DNA of 34,765 nucleotides from a virus. Within the stretch, counting starts at the first letter, position 1. Each line of letters begins with the position of its first letter. Positions 7,148 through 14,488 of the stretch are shown here, in pieces. A program made the translations under genes and the position numbers. The notes beneath the pieces were generated by a model, which saw only the letters and a program-made list of their open reading frames with translations, had not been told where the DNA came from and ran no database searches. The stretch spans positions 1 through 34,765 of the IMG/VR virus record IMGVR_UViG_3300050343_000050; one strand, given 5' to 3'.

Positions 7148-7865
7148 AACAATCTGTTTTTAGTGTTAGTAATGATTTAGCTTCATTAAACATAGCTTTT
7201 GCATCATCTCCATAAACCTCCTTATAAAGTCTATAGGTTCTATTCATTAATGAATACTTATTATTAGCGTCTTTAAACAACTTTTCAGCATAAACCTTAC
7301 CATAGCCTTTACATACCTTTATATTGTCTGCTGAGTCCCCTACAATCATCTGAGAATAGAAGTTTTTATTAGCTTCTTCCTCTGATATTTTAACCAACTC
7401 TCTTTTCTTATAGTTGTAGTCGTAAAACCAACAAGGGAATTGTTTATAGTCTTTGTCTAAAGACATTATAATAACAGAGTCAATACCATTCTTTTCTACC
7501 TCTTCTGCCCATAATGTAGCTACAACATCATCTGTCTCTACACCATCTCCATAAATAGAATTGTATTCAAGCTTAACCATATCGTGAAGTAGAGGTAATA
7601 TCTCTGGTCTCTTCTGCGTTCTATTTAACTTATAGGTAGCTGATATATCTTTCCTAAAGTTGTTTTTAGAGCCATTACAGAATACCACCTCATTAACATT
7701 CACTTGTTCTTCTAAGAAATCAAGTAACCTTTCAAAGCTAACTTCAAACTTATTGAAAGCAACATTAACATCTGTCTCAAATAAGTCTTCAGGAAACTCT
7801 ATATCATCTTTCTTCTTAAAACAAGAAGCATAGATTAAACTATCTGCATCAAATATTACTTTCAT
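7128..7865 (-). CDS. 5'-3' exonuclease of the FEN/T5 type
   Basis: Degrades or trims 5' ends and flaps of DNA, probably RNA-primer removal and recombination. The 245-aa protein has FDADSL with Asp6 and Asp8, the basic arch segment FRKDISATYKLNRTQKR, the acidic metal site in GVETDDVVATL, SLDKDYKQF, and the DNA-binding helix-hairpin motif IVGDSADNIKVCKGYGKVYA with the conserved GDSADNI. Length and motif order fit the phage T5/T4 RNase H group. It overlaps the 46-aa gene upstream by 17 bp. Confidence 0.9.
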   Translation of the reverse strand: MKVIFDADSLIYASCFKKKDDIEFPEDLFETDVNVAFNKFEVSFERLLDFLEEQVNVNEVVFCNGSKNNFRKDISATYKLNRTQKRPEILPLLHDMVKLEYNSIYGDGVETDDVVATLWAEEVEKNGIDSVIIMSLDKDYKQFPCWFYDYNYKKRELVKISEEEANKNFYSQMIVGDSADNIKVCKGYGKVYAEKLFKDANNKYSLMNRTYRLYKEVYGDDAKAMFNEAKSLLTLKTDCYENIKR

Positions 7866-7989
7866 AAATCAGTAGTTTATTGTTAATTTTTTTCTTATTC
7901 TGCATTCTCTTGTCATCAAACCATCCTGTAATAGGATTGATTCTGTGATTCCAAAACTTGGTTAATTTCTCTTCTTTAGTTCGCTTCAT
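7849..7989 (-). CDS. 46-aa basic small protein
   Basis: The frame begins MKRTKEEKLTKFWNHRINPI and is very basic. It follows the promoter at 8012-8043 directly (predicted start near 8005, short leader) and ends 17 bp inside the exonuclease gene. It may be a small DNA-binding or regulatory protein. The function is unknown; the promoter in front supports its being a real gene. Confidence 0.6.
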   Translation of the reverse strand: MKRTKEEKLTKFWNHRINPITGWFDDKRMQNKKKINNKLLIYESNI

Positions 7990-8011
7990 AATATATGTAT
8001 TTAATTTAAAG

Positions 8012-8043
8012 CAAAACTACAAAACTATTTATATACTTCCAAA
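8012..8043 (-). promoter_or_regulatory. Bacteroidota-type promoter inside the replication operon
   Basis: On the minus strand TTTG (8043-8040), 20 bases and TAGTTTTG (8019-8012) match the host consensus. It overlaps the last codons and stop of the gene at 8025-8519 and lies 23 bp upstream of the 46-aa gene, so it would give the exonuclease group a supply of transcript independent of the sigma factor genes. Confidence 0.7.
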
Positions 8044-8519
8044 TACTTTTTCAATTTATTTACAATTCCTATCATACAGGGTCTACAACTTGTGTTTTTT
8101 TGATTAGTATTAAAAATGTTATTGTGAATAGATATTAGCCTCGCTCTTTGTTGAGATGTGGTTTTACGAGGATTACCTCCTAAGAAATCACTAAGGTAAA
8201 CATAATCTTCTTCTGATATACAATTAACCTTCTTGTAGGTAAATAGCTTATTTAGTTTCTCTTGTCTATCATCACAACCACAATCCTCTCCTGCTATAAA
8301 CTTAACCAGCTTATCTACTCCTGTAGCTTTAGTAATCTTAGCTACTGTATCTCCAATACCTTCAGATTGCTTAGCAACATTATCTTTAAGTGCTTCATAA
8401 TCCTTAGACACCTTAGTCTTATTCCATTCCTTATACTCTCTGTAATCTTTAGACCTCTTGTCTATAGTTTCATAGTACCCTTGCTTTTCTAATTCTAAAT
8501 AATAATTGTCTGGTTTCAT
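8025..8519 (-). CDS. Cys-pair protein partnered with the sigma factor
   Basis: A 164-aa protein: a basic, charged N-terminal helix region (residues 1-50), a segment GIGDTVAKITKATGVDKLVK, then EDCGCDD (Cys80, Cys82), Cys100 and a C-terminal CRPC (Cys145, Cys148). The two cysteine pairs could form one zinc site. Its start overlaps the sigma factor stop by 4 bp (ATGA), so the two are co-translated. I infer a link to the sigma factor, for example as a co-activator, anti-sigma factor or polymerase-binding protein. Nothing in the sequence proves which. A similar protein seems frequent in flavobacterial phages. Confidence 0.65.
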   Translation of the reverse strand: MKPDNYYLELEKQGYYETIDKRSKDYREYKEWNKTKVSKDYEALKDNVAKQSEGIGDTVAKITKATGVDKLVKFIAGEDCGCDDRQEKLNKLFTYKKVNCISEEDYVYLSDFLGGNPRKTTSQQRARLISIHNNIFNTNQKNTSCRPCMIGIVNKLKKYLEVYK

Positions 8520-9046
8520 ATCTTGTCAAAATCTTGGTTAAAATAATCTATTAAATCTTCTGATAAACTTTCTCTTAATATAGCTTTTTGGTTTAGTATA
8601 GAGTTATGTATAGAGGTTAATCCTATCTTAGCTCCTTTAGATATAGCTCGTAAAGATAAGCCTTGTATAAAATACAATTCAAATAACCTCTTATCGTAAA
8701 CAGTCCAATCAGATGTTATATCCTGTACTTGACTCATTATTTTTTCAAAAGCATCATCTTCCTCCACATCATACTGCTTCTCAACAACCTCATCATTCTC
8801 TAATATCTCATAGAAAATACTGTTACGTTTATCTTTTAGATAAGAATAATACAAATTCCTTAATGTAACCCATACAAAGTACCTATTAATATCATCTTTG
8901 TACATAATCCTGCTCTCATCTTTAACAAGTCTATGCATCCTAAGATACATATCCTGAACCAAGTCTTCAGCTACATCTAACTTACATCCTAAATTCACTA
9001 ACATCTTAATCCATAACTCTTGATGAACTGCTAATTTTTCTAACAT
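8516..9046 (-). CDS. Phage RNA polymerase sigma factor (ECF-like)
   Basis: Would direct host RNA polymerase to phage promoters. The 176-aa protein has a sigma region 2 at residues about 5-75, with helices around LDVAEDLVQDMYLRMHRLV and the aromatic patch YFVWVTLRNLYYSYLKDKR. An acidic linker follows (about 80-105), then a region 4 helix-turn-helix at about 118-165 (LFELYFIQGLSLRAISKGAK then IGLTSIHNSI). Length and two-domain layout fit ECF sigma factors. It overlaps its neighbours on both sides (1 bp and 4 bp). The best target candidate is the repeated late motif found at seven sites here. Confidence 0.82.
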   Translation of the reverse strand: MLEKLAVHQELWIKMLVNLGCKLDVAEDLVQDMYLRMHRLVKDESRIMYKDDINRYFVWVTLRNLYYSYLKDKRNSIFYEILENDEVVEKQYDVEEDDAFEKIMSQVQDITSDWTVYDKRLFELYFIQGLSLRAISKGAKIGLTSIHNSILNQKAILRESLSEDLIDYFNQDFDKI

Positions 9047-9441
9047 TAAATCTCTTTTATAATTATTTCTACTCTTGGGTTTTCTATATCTAATTCTGTA
9101 GGTAATATAGTCTCTGTCTTCACATAATCATCATTATCATCTTCCCAACAACCATAATCAGTAATTGAGTCTAATAAAAACTTACTTACTACACTAATCA
9201 CATTCATCTTGTCTAAGCGTCTTTTAGAGGCTTTATAGACTTTATAAGTTACCTCGACAGGTGTTTGTATAGATAAGTTCCTTAACTGCTCTCTAAGAGC
9301 CTCTGAATAGGCTTTCTTAGCATCATTACTTATTCTATGATGTAAGTTCCTATAGGTATTCATATTTAAAGCAATCCTCTTATCTTTAACAGTCTTTCTC
9401 GGTAGTGTTACAAATAGAGGGGATATAATCTTATGAGTCAT
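9046..9441 (-). CDS. RusA-like Holliday junction resolvase
   Basis: Cuts four-way DNA junctions formed by recombination, likely helping to resolve replication products before packaging. The 131-aa protein has the family pattern: the strand VEVTYKVYKASKRR, Arg75-Leu-Asp77-x-x-Asn80, Lys87, Asp91-Ser, and the acidic pair in CWEDDNDDYV (near 100-105). Length is as usual for RusA. It shares one base with both neighbours and sits with other recombination genes. Confidence 0.8.
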   Translation of the reverse strand: MTHKIISPLFVTLPRKTVKDKRIALNMNTYRNLHHRISNDAKKAYSEALREQLRNLSIQTPVEVTYKVYKASKRRLDKMNVISVVSKFLLDSITDYGCWEDDNDDYVKTETILPTELDIENPRVEIIIKEI

Positions 9442-9785
9442 TAAAATAATTCTTTTATTGGTAATAGTATTCCTTTTGATGTATTATTATCTCCTCCAAC
9501 TCTATCTCTACCTGTATTAAGATATTTTCTGCACCTATCTTTTAAATCAGAAGTCTTTATTAAATGTAATGTTTCTCCAAATGCAAAGCAATAGTAATCT
9601 GCTTTAGATTTAGATATACCTGATTGCTTACCTCTACTAAAGTATTCTACATAAACATTACCTGTTTTTAAAGCCTTCAAATCGTACTTAACTTCAATAG
9701 TCGAGGAGTTAAGTATATTACCTAACTCCTCTTCTTTAACTTGACCGACTTTTAAATCGTACTTAAAATCATTATTGTAATTCAT
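9441..9785 (-). CDS. PD-(D/E)XK-like nuclease, probable
   Basis: A 114-aa protein with features of a small restriction-endonuclease-fold enzyme: an acidic residue and lysine in TIEVKYDLKAL, then NVYVEYFSRGKQSG and SKADYYCFAFG with an Asp after a small-residue turn, as in phage endonucleases of this class. No exact family is assigned. It lies between the RusA-like gene and the phosphoesterase gene, with one-base overlaps, so it is probably a DNA-processing enzyme. Confidence 0.5.
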   Translation of the reverse strand: MNYNNDFKYDLKVGQVKEEELGNILNSSTIEVKYDLKALKTGNVYVEYFSRGKQSGISKSKADYYCFAFGETLHLIKTSDLKDRCRKYLNTGRDRVGGDNNTSKGILLPIKELF

Positions 9786-10510
9786 TACAACTCCATCTTT
9801 ACATTAAAAGCAGTATGACCACCTAATACAATACCTAAGCCAATAGCTTCCTTCTTACCTCCTTGCATATATCCCATAGCATAAGACTTACTATCTATAC
9901 CACAACCTACTGCCATACCAAAGATAGCTCTTGTCTTTCCAAACATCCATTCACAATAAAAGTCTGTATGATAATGACCAGATACAGTAGATACCATATC
10001 TCTCTTTGCAGCCATTCTCGCTTTACCACTTTTATCTCCGTGAACATACCTAACACCATCGTAATAAACCTCTGTTACAAAGTTCCAATTAGGAGTCTCT
10101 AATACCTCAGAAAACTCCTTAATCCATTTACTTGGAATATCAGATGATTGTGCTTTACGGATAATAATTCTATCGTGATTACCTAAAGTAACATCTGCAT
10201 TAGGAAATGCTTTATACCATTTAGCTAATTTAGATACTGCTTGTTCTAACTCAAACTTACCACCTAAACCATCTGCTGATGATTCGTGATAGCTTGAATA
10301 ATGATTATCAATAACATCTCCAATAAAAACAACCTTGTTACAGTTGTGTATAGCATACTGTTCTTTACAGAAATCTAAGTAACCATCTAAACAAAATGGT
10401 TCGTGTAAATCGCCTATAACAAGAACTCTGTTCTCTACTTTAGTTAAGTTCTTATAAGCCTTTAATATCTTACCTCTAAGTCGAGGACGAAAATCAATTT
10501 TATTCTTCAT
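9785..10510 (-). CDS. Calcineurin-like metallophosphoesterase
   Basis: A 241-aa phosphoesterase with all main motifs: GDLHEP (Asp34, His36), GDVIDNH, GNHDR, HGD and GHYHT. These residues bind two metal ions. The substrate is open: phage members act as protein or nucleotide phosphatases, and Mre11-type members as nucleases. The location among replication and recombination genes favours a nucleic acid or nucleotide substrate. Confidence 0.85.
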   Translation of the reverse strand: MKNKIDFRPRLRGKILKAYKNLTKVENRVLVIGDLHEPFCLDGYLDFCKEQYAIHNCNKVVFIGDVIDNHYSSYHESSADGLGGKFELEQAVSKLAKWYKAFPNADVTLGNHDRIIIRKAQSSDIPSKWIKEFSEVLETPNWNFVTEVYYDGVRYVHGDKSGKARMAAKRDMVSTVSGHYHTDFYCEWMFGKTRAIFGMAVGCGIDSKSYAMGYMQGGKKEAIGLGIVLGGHTAFNVKMEL

Positions 10511-10575
10511 AATTATATCTTATTTTATAAATATAATGTTTATTGTTTAATATTATTTAAAAAGTTATAAACAGA

Positions 10576-11433
10576 TTAAAAACTAAGTAACTCATCAGGA
10601 GTAATTATCTTAGGTAATCCGTTTTCATTCAATATAAAGTCAAAAGACTCAAATGGTGTATTCCTACTTCTTTTACAAGATACTGTTATACAACCAAACT
10701 TATTCTCATCTCTTTCTAATTGTATCTGAGTCTCTGCTTTCTTCTCTAAGAAACTACCTAAATGTCCTGTTGGCTTATCTGAGCCAAAGTTACTATGGAT
10801 TACAGTTACGATATGGCAATCATAAACAGTAGACCAAGCCATTATTTTTTGTACGATTAGATTAGACTCTTCTAAGTTATTAGCATCGCTTACTAAATCT
10901 GCAATACCATCAATAACTATTAAACCTATTTCCTTATCTTCTTCTCTCATACAATCTAAGTAGTATTGTATAAAATCTATCCTATCCTTATAACCTATCT
11001 TTCTTAAAGCAAATGTATGGTAGAAATCTAAGTTCAATCCTTTATTCATCCACTCTACCCTCTTAAACACTCTTTGTGAATGCCAATCCCCTTGCTCTGT
11101 ATCAAAGTGTATAAAGTGTTTTTTACCTCTAAAAGAACCCATACCTTTAGTAAACTCTCCAGCAGGATTACAAAAGGCTGAACCTAATAAGCTAACAAAG
11201 AATGTCTTCATTGACTTTGGAGGTGCTTGTATAAAACTAAAGTTACCATAAGTTCCAATAGGTATAGGAAACTCTTTGACACTACCATCTTTAGTAACTA
11301 CCTCTTTGTTCTTAAAGCTAATTGCTACAGGTGGATGTTCTATCTTTTTATTTATATCTATAGCACATTCTTCTTCTATAGATTGCATATACATTATGTG
11401 GTCGTTATGTTCTTGTAATTCTTGTTCTGTCAT
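10576..11433 (-). CDS. RecA-like replicative ATPase/helicase-type protein with odd Walker A
   Basis: A 285-aa protein of the RepA/AAA_25 type, probably a helicase or helicase loader for phage replication. Walker A at residues 70-77 reads APPKSMKT: the lysine and threonine are kept, but both usual glycines are replaced. Other motifs are normal: FDTEQ (110-114), Walker B LIVIDG (171-176), and VTVIHSNFGS followed by GHLGSFLEKKAET, which fits the sensor/loop region. No primase or polymerase is seen nearby, so replication must rely on host enzymes. Confidence 0.78.
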   Translation of the reverse strand: MTEQELQEHNDHIMYMQSIEEECAIDINKKIEHPPVAISFKNKEVVTKDGSVKEFPIPIGTYGNFSFIQAPPKSMKTFFVSLLGSAFCNPAGEFTKGMGSFRGKKHFIHFDTEQGDWHSQRVFKRVEWMNKGLNLDFYHTFALRKIGYKDRIDFIQYYLDCMREEDKEIGLIVIDGIADLVSDANNLEESNLIVQKIMAWSTVYDCHIVTVIHSNFGSDKPTGHLGSFLEKKAETQIQLERDENKFGCITVSCKRSRNTPFESFDFILNENGLPKIITPDELLSF

Positions 11434-11462
11434 ATTTTTTGTTTATGTGTTGATAATTATAT

Positions 11463-11858
11463 TTAATAAAAGGTAAAAGACGTTTTAAAAGAAACCTTCC
11501 CACATTCTACCCATTGCTTAATGTGAGAAGCTGTAAACCTACCTTCTTCCATCAATAGTAGAATAAGCATATGTTTGTCCTCGTTTCTATTATATAAATC
11601 CATCATTTTATCTTGAACTAATGTTTGATTCTTATATAGCCATTCGCTATCAATTTTATTTTTATTTCGATTCTTACCTATAGCTTCCTTTATTAACCCA
11701 CCCCTATTATTAGAAAAGGAGACATCGTGAGCAAGACCGTGACATTCTGAACATAATCTTATCAAGTTACTAACATCATCGCTACCACCTCTTGATTTAG
11801 GTATTATATGATGAAACTCTAAGTGTTCTGTCTTTTTGCTACATATTGCACATTTCAT
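11463..11858 (-). CDS. HNH endonuclease
   Basis: A 131-aa protein with an N-terminal HNH domain: Cys3 and Cys6, His16-His17 in EFHHIIPKSRGG, Asn31, then CSECH (Cys36, Cys39, His40) and His44. The C-terminal part (about 90-131) resembles a small helix-turn-helix (EGRFTASHIKQWVECGKVSF). It could be a free-standing homing nuclease or a phage DNA-processing enzyme. It follows the terminator at 11878-11904 and has no promoter of its own that I can see, so it may rely on read-through. Confidence 0.8.
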   Translation of the reverse strand: MKCAICSKKTEHLEFHHIIPKSRGGSDDVSNLIRLCSECHGLAHDVSFSNNRGGLIKEAIGKNRNKNKIDSEWLYKNQTLVQDKMMDLYNRNEDKHMLILLLMEEGRFTASHIKQWVECGKVSFKTSFTFY

Positions 11859-11877
11859 TTTGTTTTATTTTATTAAT

Positions 11878-11904
11878 AAAAAAAGGGAGGCTTTTAAACC
11901 TCCC
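11878..11904 (-). terminator. Terminator after the SSB-like gene
   Basis: On the minus strand a GGGAGG/CCTCCC stem with an 8-nt loop is followed by seven T (11884-11878). It lies 11 bp after the stop of the 112-aa SSB-like gene. It probably attenuates rather than stops transcription, since genes of the same group follow. Confidence 0.75.
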
Positions 11905-11914
11905 CTTATCTAAT

Positions 11915-12253
11915 TTAGAAAGGCAAATCGTTAGTTGCTAACTCCTCTGTTGGCACACCAATATCTGTTGCTGGTGCATTAGCTCCTGCTTTAAATACTT
12001 TCCAAGCTATAAGAGTATTATAGTATTTACCATTGTACTCATTACCTCTAATGTTGAAACTAACATCTACAGATGCTCCTACTTTGTTGTACTTGATAAA
12101 GTCATCTACCTTATCTTGTAATATTTCAAACGAAATATCTTGAGGATACTTCTCATCATTTGTTGTAATAACAAATTGTACTTTCTGAAATCCAGAGTCA
12201 AATACTTGTTTTTCTCCGATTAATTTAATTGTTCCTGTTAATTGATTACTCAT
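11915..12253 (-). CDS. SSB-like protein (DUF3127 type)
   Basis: A 112-aa protein likely to bind single-stranded DNA. It has an OB-fold-like set of strands (LTGTIKLIGEKQVFDSGFQK, QDISFEILQDKVDD, GASVDVSFNIRG) and a C-terminal acidic-hydrophobic tail NDLPF that resembles the DDIPF tail by which SSB recruits partners. It fits the DUF3127 family seen in Bacteroidota phages. It is next to the ERF annealing protein, its expected partner. Confidence 0.75.
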   Translation of the reverse strand: MSNQLTGTIKLIGEKQVFDSGFQKVQFVITTNDEKYPQDISFEILQDKVDDFIKYNKVGASVDVSFNIRGNEYNGKYYNTLIAWKVFKAGANAPATDIGVPTEELATNDLPF

Positions 12254-12282
12254 AATTCTAATTTTAATTTAATTGTTAATAT

Positions 12283-12429
12283 TTATATTCCTACTCCTAT
12301 TCCGTTATCTATAGTTTCTACAATGTGCCTAAACACACTTCTCTCTTGTTCTCCACTTACATCTACTCCATTAAATAGTAATCTGTAATGGTCTTCTCTA
12401 CCTGTTGGTTTTAACTCTATATTATTCAT
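12283..12429 (-). CDS. 48-aa hypothetical protein
   Basis: The frame begins MNNIELKPTGREDHYRLLFN and ends NGIGVGI. It lies directly after the ERF stop (start 2 bp downstream) and 29 bp before the SSB-like start. The amino-acid make-up is balanced and unlike random AT-rich translation. It may be an accessory of the annealing system; nothing more can be said. Confidence 0.6.
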   Translation of the reverse strand: MNNIELKPTGREDHYRLLFNGVDVSGEQERSVFRHIVETIDNGIGVGI

Positions 12430-12430
12430 A

Positions 12431-12976
12431 TTACTTAATTAATGCTTGTTTAGTTTCTTTTGATATAATGTATCTTGCTTCTACTGCTTCCATAGAACCT
12501 CCATCCTTTATGTACTTCTTTACTTTATCAAAGTCAGGACTCTTTTGGCTTAATGCACTCTTAGTATTCTTAGAATGATTATTAGTAGCATCACTATCTT
12601 TAGTATCGTCTAATAACAATAAGTTACCTAAAGCATACTTCTTAGCATAAGATGAGGCAGCTCCTGTTCTCTGTGGCATCTGCATACCTTTAGCTTGGAA
12701 ATCTATAATAGCTTGTGCAGTAGATGATACTGAACTTTCTCTGTCTATAGACTCAATGTCAATAATCTTAGCTTCTGAATCTACGCAAACGTGGTCTCCT
12801 AACTGAACTAACTTATCGTTAATCTTAAATACTACTTTGTACTTCTCCTCGTATGGTTTAATCGCTTCTAAGATGTCCTCTGCTGAACGATAGTTGTACT
12901 TACCAAAATTGTTTCTTTGGTTCTTTGGAGCTTTAAGCTCTAATTGAATCTTCTGTAATTTCTCTAAAATTGTCAT
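12431..12976 (-). CDS. erf: ERF-family single-strand annealing protein
   Basis: Anneals complementary single strands in phage recombination. The 181-aa protein has the ERF hallmarks: RNNFGKYNYRSAEDILEAIKP at residues 21-41 and GAASSYAKKYALGNLLLLDD followed by TKDSDA near 104-129. The C-terminal part (from about 130) is a linker and a small helical region. It lies beside the SSB-like gene, as in many phages. It gives the phage a recombination module with the exonuclease and RusA-like enzyme. Confidence 0.88.
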   Translation of the reverse strand: MTILEKLQKIQLELKAPKNQRNNFGKYNYRSAEDILEAIKPYEEKYKVVFKINDKLVQLGDHVCVDSEAKIIDIESIDRESSVSSTAQAIIDFQAKGMQMPQRTGAASSYAKKYALGNLLLLDDTKDSDATNNHSKNTKSALSQKSPDFDKVKKYIKDGGSMEAVEARYIISKETKQALIK

Positions 12977-12979
12977 AAT

Positions 12980-13153
12980 TTAATCTGTTTTTAATAATTC
13001 ATTCTTAACTATATCCTTGTACTGTGTTGGGCAGTCTTTATCTGTTAGTTCAAAGATGTACGTTTCATACGTAGACACCTTAGTCTCTAATTCAAATACT
13101 TTCTTTTGTAATGCCGTAATCTGAGCATTTTTAAAATCTAATAAATCTTTCAT
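12980..13153 (-). CDS. 57-aa coiled-coil-like small protein
   Basis: The frame begins MKDLLDFKNAQITALQKKVF and has heptad-like leucines up to about residue 35, then a short tail with one cysteine. It is the first gene after the promoter at 13182-13213 and ends just before the ERF start. It could be a small regulatory or adaptor protein. Function unknown. Confidence 0.6.
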   Translation of the reverse strand: MKDLLDFKNAQITALQKKVFELETKVSTYETYIFELTDKDCPTQYKDIVKNELLKTD

Positions 13154-13181
13154 TTTGTTTTGGTTTTAATTATTACTGATG

Positions 13182-13213
13182 CAAATCTAATACTAATTTA
13201 TTTAATACACAAA
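13182..13213 (-). promoter_or_regulatory. Bacteroidota-type promoter before the recombination genes
   Basis: On the minus strand TTTG (13213-13210), 20 bases and TAGATTTG (13189-13182) match the host consensus. It lies in the gap between the 52-aa membrane protein and the 57-aa gene and would drive ERF, SSB-like and downstream replication genes. Confidence 0.75.
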
Positions 13214-13215
13214 TT

Positions 13216-13374
13216 TTATTTGTTAATTACATCGTGAAACTTTTCATAATCATATCCTTCATCTCTAAATGATTCTCTGATATGTCTTACCATTACTTCG
13301 CTACCTTTTGCAAATCCTAATGCAAAACCTAACACTCCTAATCCTATTGATACTATAAATATTTCTAAGTTCAT
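13216..13374 (-). CDS. 52-aa single-span membrane protein
   Basis: The frame begins MNLEIFIVSIGLGVLGFALG, a glycine-rich transmembrane helix (residues about 4-22), followed by a charged cytoplasmic or periplasmic tail (KGSEVMVRHIRESFRDEG). It is one of two small membrane proteins in this early group. An early membrane protein could alter the host envelope or exclude other phages, but this is speculation. Confidence 0.6.
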   Translation of the reverse strand: MNLEIFIVSIGLGVLGFALGFAKGSEVMVRHIRESFRDEGYDYEKFHDVINK

Positions 13375-13376
13375 AA

Positions 13377-13535
13377 TTAATTATCTATTGTTACACTTAA
13401 TCCTAAATAGTTTCTTGTTCCTCTTTCTGGTATCTTTACTTGATAATTTATTGTTATATCAGTCAAGTTATTATCTTGCTTTAAATGATACTCTATTTGC
13501 TTTTTTAACTTATCCCAAGCTTCTGTACTTATCAT
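13377..13535 (-). CDS. 52-aa hypothetical protein
   Basis: The frame begins MISTEAWDKLKKQIEYHLKQ and ends with a strand-like part (RNYLGLSVTIDN). It overlaps the upstream 46-aa gene by 4 bp (ATGA) and ends 2 bp before the next start. A soluble small protein of unknown function in the early group. Confidence 0.6.
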   Translation of the reverse strand: MISTEAWDKLKKQIEYHLKQDNNLTDITINYQVKIPERGTRNYLGLSVTIDN

Positions 13536-13672
13536 AATTTATTACTTTTTGAATTGTTGTTTTCATCTTCTTTGTATCCATATAATTCACTAAATTCCTT
13601 TGCATTATATATTTCTAATATAATAAAAATCCAAAGTACTATAAGTATAAATGCTATTATTATTGTTCCCAT
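13532..13672 (-). CDS. 46-aa single-span membrane protein
   Basis: The frame begins MGTIIIAFILIVLWIFIILE, one strong transmembrane helix (residues 3-19), then an acidic tail (YGYKEDENNN). It overlaps the next gene by 4 bp. With the 52-aa protein at 13216 it makes two tiny membrane proteins in the first early operon. Confidence 0.6.
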   Translation of the reverse strand: MGTIIIAFILIVLWIFIILEIYNAKEFSELYGYKEDENNNSKSNKL

Positions 13673-13717
13673 TGTGTTTGTTTTTACTATCGTTATCTAT
13701 TGTTTTTACATTTAATA

Positions 13718-13891
13718 TTAGCTTAACTCATCATAAAAATCATATATCGTACTTTCTGCAAATCCCATACCTCTAACAATCTCAAGCCATAATTCGTGAA
13801 GTTCATCAATTCCTAAATCTGAATGGTCTACTTGTGTAGATATTTCTTTGTTGTAAAATTTTAATGTAATCTTTAATGGTTCGTTGTGCAT
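13718..13891 (-). CDS. 57-aa acidic hypothetical protein, first early gene
   Basis: I place the start at the ATG at 13891 (MHNEPLKITLKFYNKEISTQ). The longer frame to 13918 would begin with a TTG that is part of the -7 box of the promoter and so cannot be in the mRNA. The protein is acidic with a helix at DELHELWLEIVRGMGFAEST. It is the first gene after the promoter at 13915 and may be expressed at once after infection. Function unknown. Confidence 0.6.
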   Translation of the reverse strand: MHNEPLKITLKFYNKEISTQVDHSDLGIDELHELWLEIVRGMGFAESTIYDFYDELS

Positions 13892-13914
13892 ATCTAATTG
13901 TTTTAATGTTCTAT

Positions 13915-13923
13915 GCAAATATA
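13915..13923 (-). promoter_or_regulatory. Probable early promoter at the head of the replication region
   Basis: The minus strand reads TATATTTGC, a full -7 box (TAnnTTTG) and the same nine bases as in the rightward promoter at 32114. The -33 region has no clear TTG. It is 24 bp upstream of the ATG at 13891 and 38 bp after the terminator at 13961-13991, a clean boundary between late and early transcription units. Confidence 0.65.
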
Positions 13924-13960
13924 GAAATAATTATTTAAAGTAAATGTTAAAGAAATGTTA

Positions 13961-13991
13961 AAATAAAAAAGAGAGGCTTTTACACCTCTCT
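13961..13991 (-). terminator. Terminator at the end of the late/lysis region
   Basis: On the minus strand AGAGAGG and CCTCTCT form a 7-bp stem with an 8-nt loop (13970-13991), followed by a T-rich tract TTTTTTATTT (13970-13961). It ends transcripts coming from the lysis and virion genes before the early promoter at 13915. Confidence 0.85.
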
Positions 13992-14032
13992 AATCTAAAA
14001 ACAAAAAAAACATAAAACAAAAAAAAACAAAA

Positions 14033-14488
14033 TCAAACGCAAATAAATTCAGGGTCTTTCAAGTAGTTATCTGTATCAAAGTATATCCACTCATTAGTAA
14101 CTTGGATTCTTTCTATACCATACTGTATTAAACCTCTTATAAACTTTAATCTCTTAATCTTATTAATACACTTAAACTTTATAGACTTGCCAACTCTATG
14201 ACCACTATTATGTGGTATTGCAATCCTATCTCCATAATTCTTACTTACATATCCCTGTAATATAAAACCAGATAATCTTTCTTTTCTAAATATCTCATCT
14301 AATATAAATACAGGTTCACTCTCCATAAAATACTTACCACTACCTAACTTGTCAGGACTATCAAACATACTCCATTTAAGCACTGCTAAACCTTCCTCAT
14401 CCATCTCCTTTGTATAAGTATCTGTATATTCTACTTTATGCAAAGAAAAACTCTCCTTCTTACGATTATGTATCTTCCTCAAAGGCAT
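14033..14488 (-). CDS. M15-peptidase-like protein with lost zinc ligands
   Basis: A 151-aa protein whose second half aligns by eye with the M15 peptidase at 15551-15874. ILDEIFRKERLSGFILQGY matches the FLAKLDEAREYANIPFIINSAY part, SGHRVGKSIKF matches SSHIKGLAVDI, and GIERIQVTNEWIYFDTD matches GFSRIGIADTFIHVDLD. The zinc ligands of the active enzyme are His53, Asp60 and His92; here His97 is kept but the Asp is Lys104 and the last His is Tyr136. It is therefore probably not a peptidase. It may bind cell wall, regulate lysis, or have a structural role. The N-terminal 55 residues are extra. Confidence 0.65.
   Translation of the reverse strand: MPLRKIHNRKKESFSLHKVEYTDTYTKEMDEEGLAVLKWSMFDSPDKLGSGKYFMESEPVFILDEIFRKERLSGFILQGYVSKNYGDRIAIPHNSGHRVGKSIKFKCINKIKRLKFIRGLIQYGIERIQVTNEWIYFDTDNYLKDPEFICV

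Noticed and set aside
13892-13918. A longer first early gene starting with TTG at 13918
   Set aside because: The TTG lies inside the -7 box TATATTTGC, upstream of any likely transcript start; the ATG at 13891 is used in its place.
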